From positions 310,001 through 374,000 of the forward strand of contig CAVWKG010000003.1 of the NCBI GenBank assembly GCA_963755375.1: 64,000 nt of DNA. Direction: 5' to 3'. Position numbers and translations under genes: made by a program. Source of the DNA: Bog-473 sp963755375 (GTDB lineage: Bacteria; Actinomycetota; Acidimicrobiia; Acidimicrobiales; RAAP-2). Below the pieces are notes generated by a model. That model ran no database searches, had not been told where the DNA came from, and was given only the letters and a program-made list of their open reading frames with translations. Positions 23,699 through 33,927 of the stretch are shown one piece after another. Positions within the stretch are counted from its first letter, which is position 1; each line of letters begins with the position of its first letter.

Positions 23699-24087
23699 CG
23701 CATCTGCCGCAGGGGTGAATGGATATCACGATCGCCAACTCACTCCCCTGGCACGACAGACAATAGATGATGGCTCGGTGAGCCGCCGATTCGCGGCGAC
23801 GGGAACCGTGGACTGGTGACGACGACCATGAGTCCGCCTGACAGCCGCTGTGAGGTAGGAACCGAACGCACGTATGCTGGTCCTGTTGTGCGTTGGTAGT
23901 GCCTGCCGTTCGGGCCGGTGTTCCCATCGTGTTCGGGAGCACCGCATGCAGCCGGTGGTGGATCGACGAGACCTCGATCGAGTGGATCGCCGGCACAGTT
24001 ATAGAAGAGGTGGTGTGGGCCGTGGGCGTAGTCGCATTGAACCGCCGTGACAGGAGGAGCCGCCGTCAAGCGGGCGCCCAGCACTGG
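23699..24087. other. Divergent spacer between sulfotransferase and GH16 genes
   Basis: An open plus-strand frame runs from 23893 but its sequence does not look like protein before about 24088. Probably carries the two divergent promoters. No repeat or RNA recognised. Confidence 0.35.
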
Positions 24088-25050
24088 ATGCAATCCCTAC
24101 CTGGCCTTCTCCATGATCCTGGTCGTCGGGCCGCGCGGCACCGTCGCAGACCACCCACTTCCCTACGGATCAAACAGCTCGTCGTGGCTGGCCTGATCGT
24201 GACGCTCGTGGCGGTGCTGGTGATCAGATCGGAGATTGCGACTGTCGGTGGAGCCACGGGGATTGCGCCTCCGGCCGGTTATTCGGCGGGTCAACTCATT
24301 TTCGACGACAAATTCACTGGTCCATCCCTCGATACTGCTCACTGGAACACTGTCATGGGCGGCGAGGGCGGCTCGATCTGGAACGCCGACGGCCTTCCTG
24401 CTGGTGATTCAGCAGCCGGGACCCAAACTCATCAGACCTACTTTTCTCCTTCGCAAGTAGCTGTGAACAATGGACTGAACCTGACGATGGTGCCCGACAC
24501 CACGTACTCGTCGCTGGGCTACGGCTACCGGTCCGGGGTCGTGACGACGCGCGGCAAGTTCACGCTTACCAGCGGCTACGTCCAGATCAAGGCCAAGATG
24601 TCCGACTCTTCTCGGGGGGGTTGGCCCGCCATCTGGTTCATCGACCCGAAGAGCGGGGGCGGCAGTCAAGAGATCGACCTCCAGGAGGGTGGATTCACCC
24701 CGGGCTACGCCGAGCTGAAGAGCAGCACTCCGGTGAACGATGTCTTTGTCTCGACGTATCACGCGCCGTCCGGGAGCCAGTCGGGCTTCGGTTACAAGAC
24801 CCCTACACCCATGAATGCGGGGTTTAATACCTACGGAATGGAGTACATCCCTGGCAAGTCGATCAAGACGTACTTCAATGGCAGGCTTGTTGGTTCGTGG
24901 AGTCAGAACGTCGGCACGAGTCCCTTTCAGATCGTCATCTGGAACTCACAGGCAAGTCTCAATACTTCGGGTTATCACACGACTGGCAAGTCTCCGAACC
25001 CGTCCGTCATGAGCGTGGCCGAGGTTCAGGCGTACTCCTTGTCGCCGTGA
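24088..25050 (+). CDS. GH16-family glycoside hydrolase, membrane-anchored or secreted
   Basis: The protein of about 320 residues has a basic N-terminus followed by one hydrophobic helix (LVVAGLIVTLVAVLVI), a signal anchor or uncleaved signal. The rest is a GH16 jelly-roll: LIFDDKFTGPSLDTAHWNT, the sugar-binding GYVQIKAKMSD and the catalytic box EIDLQE (ExDxxE) in SQEIDLQEGG, with GGWPAIWFI just before it. GH16 enzymes cut beta-1,3 or beta-1,4 glucans and galactans; the exact bond cannot be read. The start is uncertain because no clear ribosome site was found. Confidence 0.87.
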   Translation: MQSLPGLLHDPGRRAARHRRRPPTSLRIKQLVVAGLIVTLVAVLVIRSEIATVGGATGIAPPAGYSAGQLIFDDKFTGPSLDTAHWNTVMGGEGGSIWNADGLPAGDSAAGTQTHQTYFSPSQVAVNNGLNLTMVPDTTYSSLGYGYRSGVVTTRGKFTLTSGYVQIKAKMSDSSRGGWPAIWFIDPKSGGGSQEIDLQEGGFTPGYAELKSSTPVNDVFVSTYHAPSGSQSGFGYKTPTPMNAGFNTYGMEYIPGKSIKTYFNGRLVGSWSQNVGTSPFQIVIWNSQASLNTSGYHTTGKSPNPSVMSVAEVQAYSLSP

Positions 25051-25108
25051 TGGGGCCTGCGCTGAGGCATTTCCCCTCGCGCACTGGCCGGGCCCTTCTC
25101 GAAGCAGA

Positions 25109-28030
25109 TCAACCGTAGACAGATCGGATTGTCCTCCCGTCAGCCACGAGAACTAGACGTGAACCGGGGCGAATAAACTGAACGGGAAGTGCGACGTTCT
25201 GCGTGCCGCTCTCTGATGAGAGTGCGTCTGACCAGATGACTCCGCCTCCCGCGACAACCGCCAGGTGGGCGGAGATTGGGGTTGCCGTGCCGAGATCCAC
25301 GCTCGCGACTGGCTTGTCGCCTGACTTGATGCCAATGGAGAGCTCAGGAGGAGGTACCCACTCTGATCGGGCCGCTGCCGTAGCCACGAAGGCTCCGACG
25401 GCAAAGAGCGCGAGCCCGGCACATCCCAGCGCGAACTGGGAGCGGACAGGATGAGTTTCGCGGGGCGGCTGGCCCGGCGGCGCCGGGATCGAACTGCTGC
25501 TGGTCCCCTCTGATCCGGTCTGGTTCGTCTGCGACGACGACATGTGAGGCTCGGCCGTCGATTCCGGCCCTGCTACGGGCGCTGCCGCCCAAGGGTGGAT
25601 GTCGGGTTGGGGATGCTTCCTCCACCGTGCGGGCCTCAGACCCAGCGCCAACAAGCCAAGCAGAGTCAGGAACGCTATGGGACCGGGCGGCAGATGAACG
25701 AGAAGTATTGCGAAGGCCCCGAACAGTCCTATTGCCATCGCCCCCACCAACGCGCAGACCACCAGGTGTTCGTCGACCGGAGCAAGTCTGTTTCGCCGGC
25801 GCAGCCTCAACCACCACACCACCGTCACCAGGCTGGCAAGAACGAACACGACGACGTCAGTCCCTGACGCTCCTGCTGCGACGAAAGAGCCCCTGGGGAC
25901 GACCAGAGGGTCCTTTCCCAAGAGAAGCGAAAAATCGTAGATCTGGATCGCACCGTTGTCGTAGATGCGAGGTGTGAGGACAGTGTTGAACTTCTCGAGT
26001 TCTGGCTCTGTCAGGCGGGTCGGATTTTCGGTTTCGCCGGGTGCGATGTAGGCCCCGTACAGGGGCAATCCCCCGGCGAGACGGGTGTCGGTCACGATAT
26101 AGCGGATGCGGTCCCTACGAATCAGCGAGATGTCCGATGTGGTGAGCTGTTGGTCGAAGAATAGCGGGGCCGGGCTGATCGATCCATCGAGAGGAGTAAC
26201 CGTGTCGACCCCCCCGATGTCGTTCAACAACGCGCCGTTGTCGCGATCCACCGCAACTCTCGAACCTTCTGGGAGATGCGTGCTTACCCACCTCGCCAGT
26301 GCGAGCGACGGCGAGTCTAGAGAGCGTTCATGTGCGCCGACGATGTAGGGGCCGTCCACAAGGGAGGGTAAGTAGCCTCCGTAGAGCGTGCTTCCCAGGA
26401 AGCACACGAGAGCCACGCCGATCGTTGCCATCCTTACGACCACCCCGCGCCTCCGTGAGAGCCGTCGGGCCATCCATCCTCCAATGACAACTGCCAGACC
26501 GAAGAATATGAAGGTGGTCGCACGGGCGCCGACCAGCTTGGCGGCATCGGATATGTTCGAGAGCAAAGCGAGTGGATACGTCGCCGCGATTGCGGCAGGT
26601 AGATAGCGAAGCCTGCCACCTCGAACGGTCTTCTTCCAGATCACCGCATAGAGGGACATCAGCAGGATGAGACACAAGATGATGGCAGCCGCCAAAAGGA
26701 GAGTTGTCTCCCATTCCGGCGTGCCGCCGCCCGCCGAGTTCTGGAAGAGTTCGCGGTTTCCGTGAAGTTGCGTCAGCGTCGTGGTGATGCTGCTGACCCC
26801 TTCCTGAATGATTGGGCCAACATATTGAATGAGGACATGGCCAACGAACGCAGTCCATACCCCTCCGAGGGCAACGCCGACAAGGGCAGCTATGCCAACG
26901 ATCCGGTACTGCTCCTTCCGCCGCGCGGACTGCCCGTGCCGAGACCAAACTCCGGCTCGTGAAGACGCGATCCCGTCGGATGCGAGGAGCTGCGGCGGCC
27001 GGGCCTCGCCGTGCCGGCCGAGAAGCACGGCGAGTCGAAGGCGAAGGACGCGTCCGCGCTGTTGAAGTGCTGACGCCGCCGACTCGGTCGCTGACCCACC
27101 AGGAGGATCGATGATGAAACGCAGACCTGCCGCCCACACCACGAGGAATCCGACGGTGAGCCAAGCGGTGACGTGGTGGGACACAACCATCGCTCCGATA
27201 GAAATGAGCGCGAGCGCGAACAGTCTTCCCTTTTTTGGTTGCCGTGCGTCGATTGATACAAAGAGCAAATAAACGATCGCGACAGCAAAGGCGACTGCAA
27301 GCGTTTGGTAGCCGTACTGCGCACCCTGGGAATAGAATTCTGGACTCGCCGCGTAGACGAGTACACCGACGCCGCCAGCACGCGATGAACGACAGGCCCG
27401 CTCCACGATGAGAAAGACGCAAAGCACAAGGACGATGCGGGCTGCGGCGAGAACGACCATCTGGTCGAGTAGCAGCGGTAGCCCGGTCAGCCACTTCGTG
27501 GCGATCGTCACCAGTTCAATGCCGGGATAGAACGGACTGACGGTCAGAACCGGGTTGGTCTGAAACAGTGATCGGCTGTCGAGAAGCCGAGTGAGGGTCG
27601 CCCCATGGGCCAATTCGTCGAAGCCATCGAAGATGAGCGGGCTGCGGAATATGTAGGCGGCGAGCAGCCCGACACCGAGTATCACTGAGACCCATACACG
27701 CTCGTTCCGCATCGCATCGACACCGGTGAGACGCCAGGCGCACGGGGCGAAGATCAAAATGAGTCCCAGCAAGAAGAGCGGCACGACTGGCGACTGGTGA
27801 CCCGTGCGGGCGAGGGCATCACCGACTCCCACCATCAAGAGGCCAAAACCCACCATGGCGACCACGGATCCGAGTCGTGACTGACTCACATTCAGGGCCA
27901 CCGGCGAGGCCACGACTGGAGGATCCGGATCTGCGCGCTGAAGGCTGCTCGCCTCGGGCAACGTAGACGCATTCCCGACGTCGAGACCGTAACGACTATC
28001 TGGAAATCTCGGATCCATCGATTGCCCCAC
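25109..28030 (-). CDS. Large polytopic membrane protein, GT-C glycosyltransferase-like
   Basis: The 973-residue protein has roughly 14 or more predicted helices from residue 55 onward. The first external loop carries an acidic pair in IFDGFDELAHGATL, the pattern used by GT-C transferases (PMT/ArnT type) that take sugars from polyprenyl-phosphate donors. A soluble external region follows the helices (about 600-740), and the C-terminal 90 residues form another external domain ending RTIRSVYG. It has a Pro/Ser-rich linker near 850. Likely adds or transfers a sugar on the outer face. Family assignment is tentative. Confidence 0.75.
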   Translation of the reverse strand: MGQSMDPRFPDSRYGLDVGNASTLPEASSLQRADPDPPVVASPVALNVSQSRLGSVVAMVGFGLLMVGVGDALARTGHQSPVVPLFLLGLILIFAPCAWRLTGVDAMRNERVWVSVILGVGLLAAYIFRSPLIFDGFDELAHGATLTRLLDSRSLFQTNPVLTVSPFYPGIELVTIATKWLTGLPLLLDQMVVLAAARIVLVLCVFLIVERACRSSRAGGVGVLVYAASPEFYSQGAQYGYQTLAVAFAVAIVYLLFVSIDARQPKKGRLFALALISIGAMVVSHHVTAWLTVGFLVVWAAGLRFIIDPPGGSATESAASALQQRGRVLRLRLAVLLGRHGEARPPQLLASDGIASSRAGVWSRHGQSARRKEQYRIVGIAALVGVALGGVWTAFVGHVLIQYVGPIIQEGVSSITTTLTQLHGNRELFQNSAGGGTPEWETTLLLAAAIILCLILLMSLYAVIWKKTVRGGRLRYLPAAIAATYPLALLSNISDAAKLVGARATTFIFFGLAVVIGGWMARRLSRRRGVVVRMATIGVALVCFLGSTLYGGYLPSLVDGPYIVGAHERSLDSPSLALARWVSTHLPEGSRVAVDRDNGALLNDIGGVDTVTPLDGSISPAPLFFDQQLTTSDISLIRRDRIRYIVTDTRLAGGLPLYGAYIAPGETENPTRLTEPELEKFNTVLTPRIYDNGAIQIYDFSLLLGKDPLVVPRGSFVAAGASGTDVVVFVLASLVTVVWWLRLRRRNRLAPVDEHLVVCALVGAMAIGLFGAFAILLVHLPPGPIAFLTLLGLLALGLRPARWRKHPQPDIHPWAAAPVAGPESTAEPHMSSSQTNQTGSEGTSSSSIPAPPGQPPRETHPVRSQFALGCAGLALFAVGAFVATAAARSEWVPPPELSIGIKSGDKPVASVDLGTATPISAHLAVVAGGGVIWSDALSSESGTQNVALPVQFIRPGSRLVLVADGRTIRSVYG

Positions 28031-28399
28031 TGCCCTGTCGAGTCGTGAAACCGCCCGGACGACAAAGCCTCTTGTGCTGAATACAAGGAGTGGCGCTCTC
28101 TTGGTCTAGCGACCGGACCTCAACAGGCTTACCCCAAGACCTCCAGTATGTTACGAGAAACCACGGTGCGCAGTGGCAGGTCAGTAACCAATTGACCAAC
28201 CTGGTCCCGTGTGTCAGCAGACGACGCCATTCCGTCGGCAGGATCCTGCCGGTTCTGCGGATGCTGCAAGCCTCGCGAGGAGATCGTGCCAACAACGTGG
28301 ACGGCCCAGCTGATCGCAATGAAGGGGGCCAGAGGGTGGAGAGCTGGCTCGATCCCTTGTCCTTGCAGTTACCCATGTGAGGTTCGATAGACGCGCTGA
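28031..28399. other. Spacer of about 370 bp
   Basis: No gene, repeat or RNA recognised. It lies between two minus-strand genes, so it probably holds the promoter for the large membrane protein and the end of the GT4 transcript. Confidence 0.35.
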
Positions 28400-29611
28400 T
28401 TACTGCCTCGGCATTGCGCCAGCAGCGAGGCGCTCGTACACGCTCTCAATCCGCGCCACGACAGCAGAAGCGGTGAACGAATGTACGCGGTGGAGCGCCT
28501 TGCGTCCCATCGCGGTGGCACCATCGACATCGTGGATGATCGAAGAGAGCGCCGCGGCGAGGCCTGTCGGGTCGCCAGGGGCCACCAGCAGGCCGGTCAC
28601 ACCGTCCTCGATCTGGTCCACGATCCCCCCGCTCGCGGCAGCGACGATCGGACGGCCGGCGGCCATTGCCTCGAGGACCACCGTCGGACAACAATCCGGC
28701 ACGATCGACGGGACGGCGACCACGCTCGCCGACCGTATGAGTGCCATGACGGAATCGTGATCGACGACACCCAGGAGTTCGATCTGCCCAGGAAGGTCGA
28801 CTGGCATGTCTGTGAGCACCCGACCGGCGAGCACGAGGCGGGGCGCATCACCAATTCGCAGATACGCCTCGATCAGCACTTCGATTCCCTTGTCACGGGT
28901 CAGATCTCCAGCGAACACGATAGGTCCGTCAGGGTGCGGGACGGCTTGGTCGAGGAGGAGGTCGTCAGGAATGAAGTTAGGGATGACCTCGTAACGACAT
29001 TGACCCGGCAAGCCCGTGCTCAACGCCACCGCCGAGCTCACCGGAATGAATGTGTCGACCTGCTTTCGGCGTCGACGAGAGGAGGCGAAGTTGGCGAGCA
29101 CCACGGGGGGTCCCACGATTCGACCGTACTGGGACGATGCGCAGCGAGTGCAAGCAACCAGCGACGGACCCGGACAGACCTCATCCATGCGCATCAGCCG
29201 CTTGGTGGCGCAGATGTGGCTGTAGTCGTGCTGTGTGAACACGACGGGCGTGCCTGACCGACGGGCCGGGCCGAGTGCCGAAGTCACGCTCCAGTCGTGC
29301 GCATGGAGGATGTCAAAACGCCCTATACGAAGAAGCCTTCGGATACCTGCCCGGAATTGCGGATCAGCTATCGGCATGGAATGGGGGCGTTCAGGGTCAC
29401 TGAAGAGCTGGGGCACGTATTGGGCGGCCACGTGGAGGCGGTGGACCGGTACCAAGCCATCCGAGACCGTTCCTACATTCCCATCCACCGCTATGGTCGC
29501 CACTTCCACTTCGTGGCCGCGGACCACCAACGCCTGGGCCAGGTTGCGTACGTGCGCCTCCTGCCCGCCGACGATCGGCGGATAGAACTGCGACAGCATC
29601 AGGACGCGCAT
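28400..29611 (-). CDS. GT4-family glycosyltransferase
   Basis: The 403-residue GT-B protein opens with MRVLMLSQFYPPIVGGQEAH, the usual acceptor-domain start. The donor-domain motif EAMAAGRPIVAAASGGI followed by DGVTGLLVAPGDP lies at residues about 310-345. It uses a nucleotide sugar, retaining stereochemistry, on the cytosolic face during glycan assembly. Divergent from the deacetylase gene at 29875. Confidence 0.93.
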   Translation of the reverse strand: MRVLMLSQFYPPIVGGQEAHVRNLAQALVVRGHEVEVATIAVDGNVGTVSDGLVPVHRLHVAAQYVPQLFSDPERPHSMPIADPQFRAGIRRLLRIGRFDILHAHDWSVTSALGPARRSGTPVVFTQHDYSHICATKRLMRMDEVCPGPSLVACTRCASSQYGRIVGPPVVLANFASSRRRRKQVDTFIPVSSAVALSTGLPGQCRYEVIPNFIPDDLLLDQAVPHPDGPIVFAGDLTRDKGIEVLIEAYLRIGDAPRLVLAGRVLTDMPVDLPGQIELLGVVDHDSVMALIRSASVVAVPSIVPDCCPTVVLEAMAAGRPIVAAASGGIVDQIEDGVTGLLVAPGDPTGLAAALSSIIHDVDGATAMGRKALHRVHSFTASAVVARIESVYERLAAGAMPRQ

Positions 29612-29874
29612 GGCCAGCCGAGACTAATCGGACGCCACCTGGCGCGACCAGATCGAGGCTGGGCGACGACGGCGAGGCTCGCTTATCGTCGTTGTCATGA
29701 AGTTGTTTTGGGGAGCGGCGCGGGGAGCTGGATCTGACGCCGGGACGGCTCTCGAAGCATTCCGCAGGGTCTGCGAAAAGACGGTTCACGGTCTCATCGG
29801 CTCTTGCCGTCTCTCGTTAGGATACGTCGAGTTGGTGCATATTCGATGGCATTCCCGATTGGAGCATCCCCGGA

Positions 29875-30783
29875 GTGAAGAACAGTGGAACGCTCATCGT
29901 CTGCTATCACCGAATCGCGGAGGGCGTCGAGGACCCTTTCTCCATGTGCGTGAGTCCCGAGCACTTCGCCGCCCACCTGGAGGAAATTTTACGCCGACGC
30001 GAACCTTCGACCCTTGACGACCTGTCTGCTCGATCGCGTCGACCCAGAGTGGTCGTGACCTTCGACGATGGCTACCGTGACAACTTGAGCAATGCCCTGC
30101 CAATTGCTGAATCGAAGGGCGTGCCCATCACGGTATTTGTACCAAGCAGCCTTCTCAGTGGCCGCAGTGGATTCTGGTGGGACCGTCTCGGTGCTCTGCT
30201 GCGCTCCCGGCCGCGAGGAGTAGGCGAGTTCTGCCTAGCGACAGGCGAAGAGACTGTCCGCATCCCACTTGGTGCCTCCGACTCTCTCACGGACCTTCGT
30301 GCAGTGCGACGCCACTTGCTTCCCCTCTCGGTCCAAGAAATCGAATCCGCCCTGGACGCCGTCTCTGAACAATGGTCGGTCGATTCGACGCCTCCTCCCG
30401 ACGCTCAAGCCCTCACGCCAGCAGAGCTTCTTCAGCTGGCGGCCTCCGATGTAGTCACGATCGGTGCGCACACGGTCGATCATGTCCAACTGCGGGGCCG
30501 ACAGAAGCAGGAACAGGTTGAAACAATCACTAGGTCGAGGACGGATTTGGAACGGTTCCTTGGACGTAGTGTCTCCCAATTCGCGTATCCGTTTGGCCGC
30601 CTAGAAGACTTCGACGAATGTTCGGTTGACGCCGTGCGCCAGGCCAGTTTCGACACTGCATGCACCGCCCTGCCGGGGACGGCCAAACCCTCGACGGATC
30701 CATACCGGCTTCCCCGACGCGGTGTCATCGACTGGGGGCGCCTTCGCTTCCGAGCGCAGCTCGAGCGTTGGAGGCTCGGGTGA
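29875..30783 (+). CDS. Polysaccharide deacetylase (NodB homology, CE4)
   Basis: The 302-residue protein has the NodB motif 1 TFDDGYRDN with its metal-binding Asp pair at residues about 61-69, and motif 2 GAHTVDHVQL (HxxxH) near residue 200, then QFAYPFGR. It has no signal peptide, so it may act on a cytosolic lipid-linked sugar. It removes N-acetyl groups with a divalent metal. Starts at GTG. Its TGA overlaps the next GTG (GTGA), so it is coupled to the GT4 gene. Confidence 0.9.
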   Translation: MKNSGTLIVCYHRIAEGVEDPFSMCVSPEHFAAHLEEILRRREPSTLDDLSARSRRPRVVVTFDDGYRDNLSNALPIAESKGVPITVFVPSSLLSGRSGFWWDRLGALLRSRPRGVGEFCLATGEETVRIPLGASDSLTDLRAVRRHLLPLSVQEIESALDAVSEQWSVDSTPPPDAQALTPAELLQLAASDVVTIGAHTVDHVQLRGRQKQEQVETITRSRTDLERFLGRSVSQFAYPFGRLEDFDECSVDAVRQASFDTACTALPGTAKPSTDPYRLPRRGVIDWGRLRFRAQLERWRLG

Positions 30784-31928
30784 CTAGCATGATCCCCCAC
30801 GCTGGTGCCCAACCGGGCGAGCACCACGAGACGAAGGCGCTACGGGTGGCGATGGTGGCCTCCCGCTTTCCGCCACTCCTCGGCGGAATAGAGACCATCG
30901 TCGACGAGTCAGCTCGGAGGATGGCCGCCAGGGGTCTGGACGTGACGGTGCTGACCACCGATGTCAACGGACGGCTCCTCCCTTACGAGTACCGGGACGG
31001 GTTCACCGTTCGACGGTTCCGCGCCAGGCCAAGCTGGACCGACCTTCATGTGTCGCCGTCCCTCGTCCGAGAGCTCGGCAGCGGGAGCTACGACCTCGTG
31101 CATGTGCAGGGAATCAACACTCTCCTGCCTCCGATGGCGCTCATGGCCTCCCAGCGAGCCGGAATCCCGACCGTGGTGTGTTTCCACACGGGAGGCAACT
31201 CCAGTCGTCTTCGGACGGCGGTACGGGAGCCTCAGTGGCGGACGCTGCGCCCGCTTCTTCGGCGATCGAGTGTTCTCGTCGCGTCGTGTGCATACGAGGT
31301 CGAGCAGTTCTCCCGCCGGCTGAGGATCGATCCTCAGACAATCCGGCTCATTCGAAATGGATCCGAGCCTCTCCCCGTCGACGACTCCCCGCCCCTAGCG
31401 TCCGGCTCCCCGCTCATCAGCTCGGTCGGGCGGTTGGAGCGCTACAAAGGTCATCACCGGCTCATTGCGGCAATGCCAGCTCTCCTCGAGATGGCGCCGA
31501 ATGCCAGGTTGGCCATCGTCGGACGCGGCCCCTACGAGAAGAACCTTCGGCGTCTCGTCACCCGACTCGGGGTCGAACATGCCGTGATGTTCATCTCATT
31601 CGGGTCGTCAGAGCGAGCGGCGCTTGGTGCACTTGTTCGCTCCAGCGACATAGTGGCCCTCCTGAGCGACTATGAGGCCAACCCGGTCGCTGTCATGGAG
31701 GCGTTCGCTCTCGGACGGAAGGTCATTGTTGCGGCCACGTCAGGACTGACCGAACTCGCGACAGAGGGACTTGCCACTGCAGTTCCGCCGACTATTCCTC
31801 CAACCGAGTTGGCGAGGGTGCTGGTTGCGATGGCTGCGGCACCAGAACCCACGAGCCCTGCCCTCCCCACCTGGGACCACTGCGTCGACCAATTCCTGCT
31901 GGTGTACGCCGAAACCGTCCAGAACTGA
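30780..31928 (+). CDS. GT4-family glycosyltransferase
   Basis: The 382-residue GT-B enzyme starts LRVAMVASRFPPLLGGIET near the N-terminus, with SVGRLERYKGHHRLIAAM (Rossmann linker) and EAFALGRKVIVAATSG near the C-terminus carrying the conserved Glu. Retaining sugar transfer from a nucleotide sugar. GTG 30780 overlaps the deacetylase stop; ATG 30789 is the alternative. The pair may build and deacetylate a single amino sugar unit. Confidence 0.93.
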   Translation: MTSMIPHAGAQPGEHHETKALRVAMVASRFPPLLGGIETIVDESARRMAARGLDVTVLTTDVNGRLLPYEYRDGFTVRRFRARPSWTDLHVSPSLVRELGSGSYDLVHVQGINTLLPPMALMASQRAGIPTVVCFHTGGNSSRLRTAVREPQWRTLRPLLRRSSVLVASCAYEVEQFSRRLRIDPQTIRLIRNGSEPLPVDDSPPLASGSPLISSVGRLERYKGHHRLIAAMPALLEMAPNARLAIVGRGPYEKNLRRLVTRLGVEHAVMFISFGSSERAALGALVRSSDIVALLSDYEANPVAVMEAFALGRKVIVAATSGLTELATEGLATAVPPTIPPTELARVLVAMAAAPEPTSPALPTWDHCVDQFLLVYAETVQN

Positions 31929-32006
31929 GGGTGACGTCTGTCCCCGTTTCGCGTCACGTCCGTTCGCTCGAACCGGTCGGCGGACGGAAGAACGCTGAAG
32001 GGAGCA

Positions 32007-33056
32007 TTATGGAGCCAAGGGAACCCAGGACGGATGACGAGAGGAGATGGACCCCACGAGGTGGGTTCTGCCTTCTCGGGCCTTGGCGACTATCGAAGCT
32101 CTGGCTCCCTTGGCCACCAGGTACGTGACTTGGGAACGGGATCGGTCAGCCCACTCCAATTTGTACTGATCGCTCCCCCGGAGGAAATCGAGTTCCTTGA
32201 AGCCGACCTCGAAGGCTCGCTCGGCCACAAAGGCGTGGAGGACGTTTCCCGCCCCCCGCCATTGATCATCAGTCGAGTTACGTCCGCTTTGATAAAAGCT
32301 GGCGCGATCCCCCACCTCAAACCATGCCTGCGTAGCGATCACCTCGTCACCGGCGACCAACTGATGGATCTTCAACTCTCCTCGCGTCATGCCAACGCGG
32401 GCCGCAGCCACAAAGCGAGGGAAGGAGGGGAGGAAGGTCGAATGCGGTCCCCAGGACGCTGTATGTAGGCGCCGAAGCCACTCGATCGCTTCGTGGGACT
32501 CCTCCATTCCAGCCACGTGGTACCTGACCCCAAGGCGCTTCAGACGGGAAGATGCCCGGGCCACGCTGTTGCGTAGACGCGAGGGTAGCGACGACCTGTA
32601 GTACTCGAAGTCACCTTTGAGCTCCACCCATGGAGCGATACTCGAGCCGACCCATTGCCGACCACGCATGGGGGCCACCACGGCCTCCAAACGCGCCCCC
32701 TCGACGACGCCGTCGAATTCGAGGAAGCGACCGCCCGGACGTGCGAACCATTCCGACAGAGCGGCCTCAACCATGGCTTCGGACCCTGGGGTCACCACGA
32801 GGTCGAGATGGTCCGGGGCCAAGTCCCCGCTGCTCATCAGCCGGACTCGCTCGACACCGGCCAGTACGGCACGGTCCACCGCGAGGCCACCGAGAAGTTG
32901 CTCGCCCGAGAGGACCAACAGGAATGTCGAACCCGTCCTTGCGGTGTTCTCCAGCCACCAGGACCGGAGAAAGGGCGAAGGTAGGGGGGCCGCAGCGACG
33001 AGTTCGTCCCAGGCGGGCGCGAGTGTACCCAGGCTCTCCCGCTCGACAACGAACAC
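32007..33056 (-). CDS. FemAB/CelD-like GNAT-fold acyltransferase
   Basis: The 349-residue protein has the two-GNAT-lobe pattern of CelD/BioF2-like proteins: an N-terminal FLRSWWLENT, the central SLPSRLRNSVARASSRLKRL coil, and the C-terminal lobe GDRASFYQSGRN followed by FKELDFLRGSDQYKLEW. Members acylate or acetylate sugars and lipids in polysaccharide loci, or transfer aminoacyl groups. Substrate unknown. Separated from the JmjC-type gene by 10 bp, same strand, so one operon of three genes. Confidence 0.82.
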   Translation of the reverse strand: MFVVERESLGTLAPAWDELVAAAPLPSPFLRSWWLENTARTGSTFLLVLSGEQLLGGLAVDRAVLAGVERVRLMSSGDLAPDHLDLVVTPGSEAMVEAALSEWFARPGGRFLEFDGVVEGARLEAVVAPMRGRQWVGSSIAPWVELKGDFEYYRSSLPSRLRNSVARASSRLKRLGVRYHVAGMEESHEAIEWLRRLHTASWGPHSTFLPSFPRFVAAARVGMTRGELKIHQLVAGDEVIATQAWFEVGDRASFYQSGRNSTDDQWRGAGNVLHAFVAERAFEVGFKELDFLRGSDQYKLEWADRSRSQVTYLVAKGARASIVAKAREGRTHLVGSISSRHPSWVPLAP

Positions 33057-33066
33057 AGGCAGGCGA

Positions 33067-33927
33067 TTAGGGTCCGCGACCCTCAGAGATCCTCTTGCGC
33101 AGGTTCAGCCCAGTCGTCGCCACACGGTGGAGCGACAGCTTCACCGTGTCGACGACCTTCGACCTGTCCGGAGGAGAGGGTGAAATTCCGAGTTTGCGCA
33201 AATGGAAGTTGGCGCGGTGCAACTTCTCGCGACGAAGAATGGCCTCGGTGTGGAACGTTATCGACAGAGAAACGCAAGCGCGACCTTCGTTGGTGACCCA
33301 GTGCGGTGCATGAGACGGAACGTAGACTCCCCTTCCGGGCTCCAGGCGAAACACATCGCCCTCTTCGGGCATGTGCTCGATGTTTCGGTGGCCTCCCATG
33401 TAGTAGCGCTCGAGTTCTCGCTGGCCATGCTCCACGGTCGCGAACCGGCCTACGTGCATTTGCTTTACGCCATGAATCTGCAGGAGGAAGTTGTGTTCAG
33501 GATCGAAGTGAACCGGTGTGACCGACTCTGCGGAGGAGATGAAGATGAAAGCCTCCCTGCGACACATTCCACCTTCGCGATCACCCAGCAAGGCGGCAAT
33601 CGGATCGAGGATCTCGTCCAGCAGTGCTTTGTACCGGGGATCGCTCTCGACATTCCAGAGTACGACCCACTCGTTGCTCGTCTCAATGCTGCGCACGAGG
33701 TCACCGGACGACTCCACTCCCCCTCTGGGGTTCCCGCCACCGGGAAGGACCAGGTCCAGGTCGGTCCTCTGGCGCTCGATCCGGTCGGGCGACATGCTGT
33801 CAGCGAGCGCCCCGAGTGCATCGAGGCTGAGTAGCGGATGGCCGACGAGCTGGTGACCGACCCAGAGCGGACGACGCCCCAGCGCTGACAGGAATTTCTG
33901 TGGGTTTACGTCGAGTAGTGAGCTCAT
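33067..33927 (-). CDS. Cupin/JmjC-like domain protein
   Basis: The 286-residue protein has the double-stranded beta-helix iron site: VTPVHFDPEHNFLLQIHG gives the H-x-D pair at residues about 157-159, and YVPSHAPHWVTNEG gives the distal His. This matches cupin_8/JmjC-type Fe(II)/2-oxoglutarate hydroxylases. The C-terminal 60 residues are basic and helical. The start is fixed by ATGA overlap with the upstream acyltransferase stop. Being between two FemAB/CelD-like genes suggests oxidation of the same product, perhaps an acyl or aminoacyl group. That is inference. Confidence 0.85.
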   Translation of the reverse strand: MSSLLDVNPQKFLSALGRRPLWVGHQLVGHPLLSLDALGALADSMSPDRIERQRTDLDLVLPGGGNPRGGVESSGDLVRSIETSNEWVVLWNVESDPRYKALLDEILDPIAALLGDREGGMCRREAFIFISSAESVTPVHFDPEHNFLLQIHGVKQMHVGRFATVEHGQRELERYYMGGHRNIEHMPEEGDVFRLEPGRGVYVPSHAPHWVTNEGRACVSLSITFHTEAILRREKLHRANFHLRKLGISPSPPDRSKVVDTVKLSLHRVATTGLNLRKRISEGRGP

